From Anaerolineae bacterium (GTDB lineage Bacteria > Chloroflexota > Anaerolineae > Aggregatilineales > Phototrophicaceae): DNA of 7,393 bases. Under the pieces are notes generated by a model. The model was not told the DNA's origin. It saw only the letters and a program-made list of their open reading frames with translations, and did no database searches. The DNA lies in assembly GCA_020848855.1 (NCBI GenBank), contig JADLHH010000049.1:1-7393 (forward strand), read 5' to 3'. This document shows, in pieces, positions 1 to 6,128 of this stretch (position 1 is its first letter; each line of letters begins with the position of its first letter). The translations under genes and the position numbers were made by a program.

Positions 1-2509
1 AGAACAGGTAGGCGTCGCCGTAGCGGTAGGTGATGTTCGCGTCCTCGCGGTTGTTCCACAGCACCAGCAGGTCGGGGTCGTGGGCGTCGTGGACGTGGTA
101 CACGCCCGCGTCGTAGAGCGTTTCGGCGAGCGCCTGCACCTGCGAGGCGGTCATGGGCAGCAGCAGCGGCGCGACCGCGTCCGGGTCATCCAGATGGGCG
201 TCAAGCTCCTCGGCGAACCGGTTGCGCACGCCGATGTTCAGCCGGAACGCGCCCACCAGCCGCAGCAGCTTTTCGCGCCGCCGGTCGCGCCCGGCGATCA
301 GGCTGTCGTCGGCGCTCTGGATCGTCACCTCCAGCGCCGACGCGCTCGCCAGTCGGATGCCTTCGACCCGCAGCGTTTCGGTCTCGGCGTCGTAGGACGC
401 GAACACCGTCAGCGGCGAGCCATCAACCAGAGCGGCGACCGTGCCCGTCCCCTTGACGCCGTGAATCGATAGCTGAATCGAGCGCTCGGCGGGGATCAGG
501 TCGAGGTCGCCGGTCGGCGCGTCCATCGTGAACGTCAGGTGGTCGCCACCCCAGCGCAGATCAAGCTGCGTGCGGCAGGCGCGCCCGCTCAGGTAGCCGC
601 CGGTCTCGCCGTCGTCTTCGTAGAGCGTGAAGCGGTTATCCCCCCCGGCGAACAGGTGGATGTGCAGGTCGGTCGGGTTGTCGATGCCGCCCCAGCCAAC
701 CGTCTTGCCCATCGGCACAATCGCCCCGGCGCGGGCGAACAGCGGCATGTCGCGCAGCGTGCCATAAATCGAATGCCAGCGGTCGCCGTCAAAATGCTCG
801 CCGGTGAAGAAGTGATACCAGTCGCCTTCCGGCAGCCAGACGACCTGCCGCGACAGGCGGGTGTCGGCGTCGGCGGGTTCGACGAACGGCGCGGCGATCA
901 GCTCCGTGCCGAACAGGTACTGCTGCGGGCAGGCGTAGGCGGCTTCGGCTTCCGGGTAAGCGTAGTACATCGGCAGCATGAGCGGCAGCGACTCTTCGTG
1001 CGCGCGCCACGCCATCGTGTACAGGTAGGGGATCAGCGCGTGGCGAAGCTGCAAGGCGTCGCGCAGCACGCCCGCTATCTCGGCGTCGAACACCCAGGGA
1101 CGGCGGTCGAAGAAGTAGCCTTTGGTGCTGTGGATGCGCAGGATCGGACTGAACACGCCGAACTGAACCCAGCGCGCGAACAGGTCGCCGCTGCTGTCGC
1201 CGCTGGTGTGCCCGCCGATGTCGTGGCTCCACCAGCCGTAGGCGATATTGCTGGCGGTGGCGGTCATGTACGGTTGGAAGCGCAGGCTGTCCCACGTCGC
1301 GTAGCTGTCGCCGGAAAAGCCGATCGGGTAGCGCTGGTGACCTTTATCGCCCCAGCGCGAGAAGATGAACGGGCGGCGCGTGCCATCGCGCCCCAGATCG
1401 TAGAAATGCAGGTGGTTAATCAGCCACAGCGGGTCGAGACCGGGCATCCGGCTGTCCAAGCCCTGCTGCCAGTCCAGCCACCAGAAATCGACGCCCATCG
1501 TCTCGTAGGGATAGTGCAGCACTTCGAAGTAGGCGCGCGCGAATTCGGGGTTGGTGATGTCGAACTCGACCGGCTGCCCGGTCGCCGGGTCGATACCCAT
1601 GCGCCGCGCCATCTCCGGGTAGCTCTCCTCGTGCGGGTGGATGCCTTCCGCCGGGTGCAGGTTGAGGGCGGTGCGCAAGCCGTTGTCGTGGAAGAATGCG
1701 ATCATGCCCTGCGGGTCGGGGAACAGGTCGCGGTTCCAGGTGTAACCCGTCCAGCCGGTGCTGGTGTTGCCGGTTTTGGTGACGTGCCAGTCCATATCGA
1801 CAATACAGACCGACAGCGGAATGTCGCGGGACTGGAAATCGTGGATAAGCTGAGTCAGTTCTTCCTGGGTGTACGCCCAGTAGCGGCTCCACCAGTTGCC
1901 GAGCATCCAGCGCGGGATCATCGGCGCGCGTCCGCTGACTTCGCAGTAATCCTGCAGGCAGGCGGCGTAGTCGTGCCCGTAGCCGAAGAAATACCAGTCG
2001 ATCTCCGGGTTGGCGCGCGGCGTCAGCCAGCACGCATCGTTGAACACCAGCGAAGTCGAGTCGTCGAACACCGACCACCCGGCGCGCGAGACCAACCCCT
2101 TGCTGAGCGGTGTGTAGCCGTTGACCACGTCGAGCGTGCGGGTCGTGCCGCGCAGATTCTGGGTGTCGGTGTCGCCGGGGTGCCAGACCGTACCGGTCGA
2201 TTTGACGCGGATCGAGAGCGTCTGCGGCGCGAAGCCCAGCGTATCGTCGGCTTCGTAATGCAGGTGCAGGGAGTCGGTCTCGATATCGAGCGTGCTGCCA
2301 TTCGCCGCCGACGTGAACGGTGGAACCGGCTGCTCCCGATACCAGAATGTCTGGCTGGCGCGGTCTTCGAAAGCGCCGGTCGGGTCGTACTCCAGCCGGA
2401 TCAGCCGGTCGGTCAGGACGGTGAAGCGGGCGCTGCCGAGGCGCACGACGGCTTTGGAAGCCGCCGCAGGGCGAAAGTTAAGCCTGAACTGCTCAGGGAC
2501 GTTCAGCAT
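1..2509 (-). CDS. Glycoside hydrolase family 31 enzyme (alpha-glucosidase/alpha-xylosidase-like), 3' end outside the window
   Basis: A retaining alpha-glycosidase of family GH31; 836 codons are visible and no stop is reached before the left edge. The start is ATG at 2509, with GGAG (2518-2521) 8 nt upstream. Residues 1 to about 195 form the N-terminal beta-sandwich. The (beta/alpha)8 barrel begins near RWMLGNWW (from R200). DMDW (238-241) lies on an early barrel strand. The nucleophile should be D346 in DFWWLDWQQG and the acid/base D401 in FSGDSYATW. HDIGGH (429-434) and SPILRIHS (454-461) are further family motifs. A DUF5110-like C-terminal sandwich contains LYEDDG (about 629-634). From about residue 740 there is an extra charged helical segment, then a beta-like stretch, continuing past the edge. 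There is no signal peptide, so the enzyme is probably cytoplasmic and acts on the imported sugar. It is the last visible gene of the leftward operon, 110 bp after the MalG-like gene. The family is certain; the substrate (glucoside, xyloside, galactoside or N-acetylgalactosaminide) cannot be read from sequence. Confidence 0.95.
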   Translation of the reverse strand, partial: MLNVPEQFRLNFRPAAASKAVVRLGSARFTVLTDRLIRLEYDPTGAFEDRASQTFWYREQPVPPFTSAANGSTLDIETDSLHLHYEADDTLGFAPQTLSIRVKSTGTVWHPGDTDTQNLRGTTRTLDVVNGYTPLSKGLVSRAGWSVFDDSTSLVFNDACWLTPRANPEIDWYFFGYGHDYAACLQDYCEVSGRAPMIPRWMLGNWWSRYWAYTQEELTQLIHDFQSRDIPLSVCIVDMDWHVTKTGNTSTGWTGYTWNRDLFPDPQGMIAFFHDNGLRTALNLHPAEGIHPHEESYPEMARRMGIDPATGQPVEFDITNPEFARAYFEVLHYPYETMGVDFWWLDWQQGLDSRMPGLDPLWLINHLHFYDLGRDGTRRPFIFSRWGDKGHQRYPIGFSGDSYATWDSLRFQPYMTATASNIAYGWWSHDIGGHTSGDSSGDLFARWVQFGVFSPILRIHSTKGYFFDRRPWVFDAEIAGVLRDALQLRHALIPYLYTMAWRAHEESLPLMLPMYYAYPEAEAAYACPQQYLFGTELIAAPFVEPADADTRLSRQVVWLPEGDWYHFFTGEHFDGDRWHSIYGTLRDMPLFARAGAIVPMGKTVGWGGIDNPTDLHIHLFAGGDNRFTLYEDDGETGGYLSGRACRTQLDLRWGGDHLTFTMDAPTGDLDLIPAERSIQLSIHGVKGTGTVAALVDGSPLTVFASYDAETETLRVEGIRLASASALEVTIQSADDSLIAGRDRRREKLLRLVGAFRLNIGVRNRFAEELDAHLDDPDAVAPLLLPMTASQVQALAETLYDAGVYHVHDAHDPDLLVLWNNREDANITYRYGDAYLF

Positions 2510-2554
2510 GAATTTTTCTCCGAAAGTGCATGGCTGGAAGCAATTATGAGCGCC

Positions 2555-2575
2555 TGTCCCTCCGCCGGAAGGACA
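2555..2575 (-). other. Intercistronic RNA hairpin between MalG-like gene and GH31 gene
   Basis: On the minus strand, TGTCCTTCC and GGAGGGACA pair as a 9-bp stem with one G-U wobble around a GGC loop. It lies in the 110-bp gap between the MalG-like stop (2620) and the GH31 start (2509). No U-run follows, so it is not a standard intrinsic terminator. It is more likely a 3'-end stabiliser, a processing site or a weak attenuator. I see no convincing promoter in this gap, so the GH31 gene is probably cotranscribed with the transporter. Confidence 0.6.
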
Positions 2576-2619
2576 CGGAATCATTCACCCATCATTTTAC
2601 AGGCGGTTCATAACAACCT

Positions 2620-3489
2620 CTAGCCCTTAACGCCGCCCAGTGTCAGCCCGACCTTCATGTGCCGCTGAAGCAGAATGGCAATGAGCAGCGGCGGCAGCAG
2701 GGCGATAAACGAAGCCGCCATCTGCAGGTTGACGCTGTAATCGTCCGCCAGGTAGAACAGCCGCACCGTGATCGGCTGGGTGAGCGGATCGGTCAACACC
2801 AGATACGGCAGCAGAAAATCCTTCCACAAACCGACGAACGACAGCACCGAACACACGACCAGAATCGAGCGCGAGAGCGGCAGCACGATGTGACGGAACA
2901 TCTGCAGCGCCGTCGCGCCATCGACGCGGGCGCTGTCGATCAACTCCGGCGGAATGCGATCAAAAAATGTCTTGAGCACAAAAATCGTGAAGGCGTCCAC
3001 GCAGTACGGCAGCCACAACCCCCAGTAGGTGTTGAGCAGGTTCAGGTGGATGATGGGAATATCGCTGATCGTCCGGTAAAGCGGCACGAAATACGCCATC
3101 GACGGAACCATCAGCGTGATCAGAAAGCCGATAGTGATGAAGCGCCCGCCGACCGGCTTGAGCTTGGACAGCGCGAACGCCGCCGCCGCCGAAACCAGCA
3201 GGCGGAACACCACGCCCACGCCGACGATCACGAACGAGTTGCCGAACAGCCGCGCCATATTGAACAGGTTCCACGCCTGCACGTAGTTTTCCCACAGCGG
3301 CTCGCGCGGGAACAGGCTCAGCCCGGCGGCGAAGATTTCGGTGCTGCCTTTCAGCCCGGACGTGAAAGCGAAGAAGAACGGGAACAGCGTCACCACCGCC
3401 ACCACCAGCAGGATAACGATTGCCGCCGTGTAGTAGAAGCGCCCGGTGGGCGTGCGCAGTTCGACATTGGACAAAAAGCCGCGATCCAT
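2620..3489 (-). CDS. Sugar ABC transporter permease, MalG-like (CUT1 family)
   Basis: Inner-membrane permease of a carbohydrate ABC importer, 289 aa, the usual size for MalG-type subunits. An N-terminal membrane segment (AAIVILLVVAVVTLFPFFFA) is followed by a periplasmic-side loop and further hydrophobic helices. The cytoplasmic EAA loop that docks the ATPase reads DSARVDG (185-191) followed by RHIVLPL. The C-terminus GLTLGGVKG is typical of MalG subunits. I chose the ATG at 3489 because GGAGAGGAG (3499-3507) lies 9 nt upstream. An in-frame ATG at 3516 would add nine residues, overlap the end of the upstream gene, and put this Shine-Dalgarno inside the coding region. The gene follows the MalF-like permease by 19 nt, so the two are surely cotranscribed and translationally close. 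The substrate is inferred from the GH31 neighbour to be an oligosaccharide. Confidence 0.95.
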   Translation of the reverse strand: MDRGFLSNVELRTPTGRFYYTAAIVILLVVAVVTLFPFFFAFTSGLKGSTEIFAAGLSLFPREPLWENYVQAWNLFNMARLFGNSFVIVGVGVVFRLLVSAAAAFALSKLKPVGGRFITIGFLITLMVPSMAYFVPLYRTISDIPIIHLNLLNTYWGLWLPYCVDAFTIFVLKTFFDRIPPELIDSARVDGATALQMFRHIVLPLSRSILVVCSVLSFVGLWKDFLLPYLVLTDPLTQPITVRLFYLADDYSVNLQMAASFIALLPPLLIAILLQRHMKVGLTLGGVKG

Positions 3490-3508
3490 CGTCAGCGTCT
3501 CCTCTCCA

Positions 3509-4456
3509 CTAGTCATTCCCGTTCAGGCGGCTGTTGGCGACCCGGTAAATGATCGAGAACACCGCCAGCACGAGGATCATGGTCACGCTCCAGACGGAGG
3601 CATAGCCCATATTCGTGCGAATGAACGCCCGGTTGTAAATGTAGGCTGCCGGGGTGAGCGTTTCGCGCCCCGGTCCGCCGTTGGTGAGCAGGAACGGCTC
3701 GGTGAAGATTTGCACGACGGCGATGATTTGCAGCACGAACATCAGCGACATCACCGGGTACAGGTGCGGCAGGGCGATGTGCCGGATGCGCTTCCACGCC
3801 GAAGCGCCGTCCAGCTCGGCGGCTTCGTACAATTCCTGCGAAATGTCCTGTAGGCTGGCAAGGTAGATCAGCGCGGTCGTGCCGAACCCCGCCCACGTCA
3901 TCACGGCGATCAGGGCGGGCTTGGCGAGCGCGGGGTCTTGCAGCCAGAGCTGGCGCGAAACGCCGAACGTCTTGAGGAAGGCGTTCAGCACGCCGGCGTC
4001 CGGGTCATACATAAAGCGCCAGATGATCACCGCCACCGCCGCCGGGACGACCGTCGGCAGGAAATAGACGATGCGGAAGAAACCCGAACCCTGCCGCATC
4101 TCGCGCACCAGAATGGCGATGAGCACCGGCACGAAGAAGCCGAGTATCAGACTCCACAGCGTGAATTCGAGCGCGTTCTTCCAGATGATGCCCAGCGCCG
4201 GGTCTTTGAGCATCAATTCGTAGTTCTTCAGCCCAACCCACGTCGAGTCGCCGGTCAGGCTCACGTCCTGAAAGCTCATCTGAATCGAACTGAGGATGGG
4301 AAACCAGGCGAAGATGGCGAAGGCGAGGATCGCCGGGAGCAGGAACAGGTATGCTGCGATCTGCCGGGGCAGTTGATACCGCAGGCGCGCCCAGTCCAGC
4401 AGCGACGGTCGGGAAGGCTTCGCCAGCTTCTCATCGAGCGAATAGAGTGAACTCAT
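3509..4456 (-). CDS. Sugar ABC transporter permease, MalF-like (CUT1 family)
   Basis: Membrane partner of the MalG-like subunit, 315 aa from the ATG at 4456. A cytoplasmic N-terminal tail of about 30 residues precedes the first membrane helix (IAAYLFLLPAILAFAIFAWF). Several more helices follow, and the EAA loop EAAELDG (211-217) continues into RHIALPHL. The stretch PFLLTNGGPGRETLTPA is characteristic of MalF/UgpA-type subunits. An in-frame GTG at 4504 would add 16 residues, but it lies inside a perfect hairpin (4485-4508) and lacks a ribosome-binding site. The ATG at 4456 has only a weak purine stretch (GAAGAA) about 8 nt upstream, which would suit lower permease than binding-protein output. 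It follows the binding-protein gene by 73 nt. No ATPase gene is visible, so a shared MsmK/UgpC-type ATPase encoded elsewhere is likely (inference). Confidence 0.94.
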   Translation of the reverse strand: MSSLYSLDEKLAKPSRPSLLDWARLRYQLPRQIAAYLFLLPAILAFAIFAWFPILSSIQMSFQDVSLTGDSTWVGLKNYELMLKDPALGIIWKNALEFTLWSLILGFFVPVLIAILVREMRQGSGFFRIVYFLPTVVPAAVAVIIWRFMYDPDAGVLNAFLKTFGVSRQLWLQDPALAKPALIAVMTWAGFGTTALIYLASLQDISQELYEAAELDGASAWKRIRHIALPHLYPVMSLMFVLQIIAVVQIFTEPFLLTNGGPGRETLTPAAYIYNRAFIRTNMGYASVWSVTMILVLAVFSIIYRVANSRLNGND

Positions 4457-4484
4457 GGCGGAGTTTCTTCGAATAGCGACGACA

Positions 4485-4508
4485 CCGGGTGGATTGTACT
4501 CCACCCGG
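4485..4508 (-). other. Perfect intercistronic hairpin between binding-protein and permease genes
   Basis: The arms CCGGGTGGA (4485-4493) and TCCACCCGG (4500-4508) are perfect inverted copies around a 6-nt TTGTAC loop. This gives a strong 9-bp stem in the 73-nt gap after the binding-protein stop. A separate 10-bp palindrome ACCGCGCGGT (4515-4524) lies just upstream on the transcript. No U-tract follows in the leftward direction, so full termination is not expected. By analogy with malE-malF intergenic structures, it may protect the upstream binding-protein mRNA from 3' decay and lower downstream expression. The role is inferred; the structure is directly visible. Confidence 0.7.
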
Positions 4509-4529
4509 CATCAAACCGCGCGGTCGCTT

Positions 4530-5924
4530 TTAGCTGTCGAGCACGAACGACTGGAATTCCTCGGCGGACTGGGCAAGGCGGCTGGCAACGTCCACGCTCT
4601 CGTCGGTCAGCACTTCGCTGATAACCACGCCCATCTCGGTGTAGTAGTCCTGAACGTTCGGACCGGGTTCGGTCTGCAGGTGGACTTCGCCACTTTCGAC
4701 GGCTTCGTTGAAGGGTGTGTATTTTTCGACCGGCAGCTTATTGTAAGCGGCGCGGAACGCCATGAACTGATCCTGGTAGTCGCCCACGTAGAGCGGCAGG
4801 GTCGGCATACCGACGGCTTCGGTCGTCACTTCGATGGAGGTCTGAAGCTCAACCGGGTCGAACTGGCGCCACAGTTGATAGTACGCGGCGGCTTCCTGCT
4901 CGTCTGCCGTCGCCTGCCCGCTCACCATCCAGATGTTGCCACCGGTGAGGGTGATCCGTCCGTCGGGACCAGCCGGAGCGGGCGCATAGCCGAAGTTGTT
5001 GAAATCGGTGTCGGGGAACTGCGTGTAATCCCAGTTGAACTGGTCGCCCGCGTAGATGACCAGCGCCACGCGCCCGGAAACCAGCGCTTCGGAAATGCTG
5101 CCCCAGTCGAGCGTCGCGCCGGGCAGCACGTCATACGTCCAGCGAAGCTCCTTGATGTAATTGAGGGCATCGACCGTCGCACCTTCGCCGAAAGCAGCCG
5201 TGAAAGTGCCGTCGCCATTGTCCTTGATGATATCCTGCGGGGCAGCGCCGAAGCCGTAGGCGATGTTGGTGAACTGCCAGCCGCTCGCCGCCGAACCGTC
5301 GTTGATGAAGGCAAAACCAGCAACATTGTTGTCACGGTCAGTCAGAGCAACCGCCATTTCGGCAAGCTCGTCCCACGTCGCCGGGGGCGCGTCGAAGCCC
5401 GCCGCTTCCAGCAGGCTGATGTTGTACGCCAAGCCGAGCGCATAGGCGTCTTTCGGAATACCGTAGACTGCGCCGTCCACGCTGATGACGCTCAGGATTT
5501 CGGGGTTGAACACGCCGCTGAGACCCGCCGCTTCGATGTACGGGGTCAGGTCGGCAGCCGCATTTTCGGCAACGAACTTGGGCGGCTCGGTGAAGTAGGC
5601 GCGGAACAGGGTCGGAAGCTGCTTGCCGGCGATCAGCGCGGTGAACGCCGCCGGGTCGTACTGAAGTTCAAGACCGTTGACGGTGACGTTGGGGTACAGC
5701 GCCATGAAGCGCGCCGCCTGCGCGTCCCACTGCTCCAGGGCGGCGGGCTGGTCTGCCGACGGTTTTTCGGAAACGGTGATCGTCACAGGGCGTCCACCGG
5801 CGATCTGGTCAGGGAGAGTCAGAACGTCCGGCACCGGCGCGGCGTCTTGCGCCAGCGCCGGGATCAATTGAATCCCGAGCAGGGCGACAACCGCCAGAAT
5901 AAGAAGAACTCGTGTGCGTTTCAT
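4530..5924 (-). CDS. Extracellular sugar-binding protein of ABC transporter (family 1, MalE/UgpB-like)
   Basis: The 464-aa solute receptor of the importer. Residues 1-26 are a secretion signal: a basic start (MKRTR), a hydrophobic core, and a probable signal peptidase I site after ALA at residue 25. No cysteine is present anywhere, so there is no lipobox. Family 1 hallmarks are WDAQAARFMALYPNVTV near the mature N-terminus, DGAVYGIPKD, the APPATWDELAEMA helix, and GGNIWMVSG in the C-terminal lobe. Many Trp and Tyr residues fit a sugar-stacking pocket. I chose the ATG at 5924 because AGGAGA (5934-5939) lies 9 nt upstream and the signal peptide begins there. An in-frame ATG at 6008 would start about at the predicted transcription start, inside the operator. 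This is the first gene of the leftward operon and is expected to be repressed by the divergent LacI-type regulator. The ligand is unknown. Confidence 0.95.
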   Translation of the reverse strand: MKRTRVLLILAVVALLGIQLIPALAQDAAPVPDVLTLPDQIAGGRPVTITVSEKPSADQPAALEQWDAQAARFMALYPNVTVNGLELQYDPAAFTALIAGKQLPTLFRAYFTEPPKFVAENAAADLTPYIEAAGLSGVFNPEILSVISVDGAVYGIPKDAYALGLAYNISLLEAAGFDAPPATWDELAEMAVALTDRDNNVAGFAFINDGSAASGWQFTNIAYGFGAAPQDIIKDNGDGTFTAAFGEGATVDALNYIKELRWTYDVLPGATLDWGSISEALVSGRVALVIYAGDQFNWDYTQFPDTDFNNFGYAPAPAGPDGRITLTGGNIWMVSGQATADEQEAAAYYQLWRQFDPVELQTSIEVTTEAVGMPTLPLYVGDYQDQFMAFRAAYNKLPVEKYTPFNEAVESGEVHLQTEPGPNVQDYYTEMGVVISEVLTDESVDVASRLAQSAEEFQSFVLDS

Positions 5925-5949
5925 GGGAAGGTGTCTCCTAAGATTATTT

Positions 5950-5968
5950 GCGCGGTTGGGGGACGCGC
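5950..5968 (-). other. Small GC hairpin in the 5' leader of the binding-protein mRNA
   Basis: GCGCG (5950-5954) and CGCGC (5964-5968) form a 5-bp stem with a 9-nt loop. It lies in the predicted 80-nt leader, about 10 nt upstream of the Shine-Dalgarno. It could influence leader stability, but in a GC-rich genome a stem this short can arise by chance. Confidence 0.25.
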
Positions 5969-5994
5969 CTGTCAAAAAACGAAAGACTTGCATT

Positions 5995-6008
5995 TTGAGA
6001 CGTCTCAA
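5995..6008. promoter_or_regulatory. LacI-type operator, perfect 14-bp palindrome
   Basis: TTGAGACGTCTCAA is perfectly self-complementary with a central CG step, the classic form of LacI/GalR-family operators, in which hinge-helix leucines insert at the central CpG. It overlaps the predicted start site (about 6007) of the leftward sugar operon. It also contains the -35 box of the rightward regulator promoter. A regulator bound here would block both promoters. The site is seen directly; binding by the adjacent regulator is inferred from family and position. I found no second copy in the other intergenic gaps. Confidence 0.82.
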
Positions 6009-6023
6009 TTTAGATTATATGAT
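5995..6023 (+). promoter_or_regulatory. Sigma-70-type promoter for the LacI-family regulator gene
   Basis: On the plus strand, TTGAGA (5995-6000, 5 of 6 consensus) and TATGAT (6018-6023, 5 of 6) are separated by 17 bp. This predicts a start near 6030 and a leader of about 100 nt. The -35 box is the left half of the operator, which implies autorepression. The -10 box overlaps the opposing promoter's -10 by two bases, so the two polymerases probably exclude each other. Confidence 0.6.
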
Positions 6024-6043
6024 AGAACTGAAGAAGCTGTCAA
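6014..6043 (-). promoter_or_regulatory. Sigma-70-type promoter for the sugar uptake/GH31 operon
   Basis: Reading leftward, a perfect TTGACA (6038-6043) and a perfect TATAAT (6014-6019) are separated by 18 bp. The predicted start is about 6007, giving a leader of roughly 80 nt before the binding-protein ATG. The palindromic operator begins right at the start site, as expected for a strong promoter held off by a repressor. Confidence 0.8.
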
Positions 6044-6128
6044 GGAAGTTCTAATCGACGGCTCGCAGCCACCCTCCTGAACGAGTGCTCCATCCCCGCC
6101 GGATGCCGCTCGCCGGAAAGGCAACTCT

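Noticed and set aside
539..2623. 694-codon open frame on the plus strand opposite the GH31 gene
   Set aside because: It is antisense to a clearly conserved GH31 protein. Its translation is low-complexity (rich in V, A, R, Q) with no recognisable motif. Long antisense frames are expected opposite GC-rich codons.
2659..3552. 297-codon plus-strand frame opposite the MalG-like gene
   Set aside because: Its composition is dominated by R, Q, H, E and D, as expected when hydrophobic membrane codons are read on the opposite strand. It has no domain and no good start.
4515..4524. 10-bp palindrome ACCGCGCGGT as a second operator
   Set aside because: It does not resemble the TTGAGA half-site and is GC-only apart from its ends. 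In this genome it is likely chance or part of the local RNA structure.
5970..5975. Second TTGACA on the minus strand, as an extra -35 box
   Set aside because: No acceptable -10 box lies 16-18 bp downstream, only GC-rich leader sequence. It is probably chance.
5925..6008. Upstream ATG (6008) extending the binding protein by 28 residues
   Set aside because: It would lie at the predicted transcription start, inside the operator, and would bury the signal peptide. The ATG at 5924 has a good Shine-Dalgarno and begins a normal signal peptide.
4455..6080. 541-codon open frame on the plus strand opposite the binding-protein gene, crossing the control region
   Set aside because: It is antisense to a well-supported binding protein and runs through the divergent promoters and operator. 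Its composition is typical of a shadow frame.
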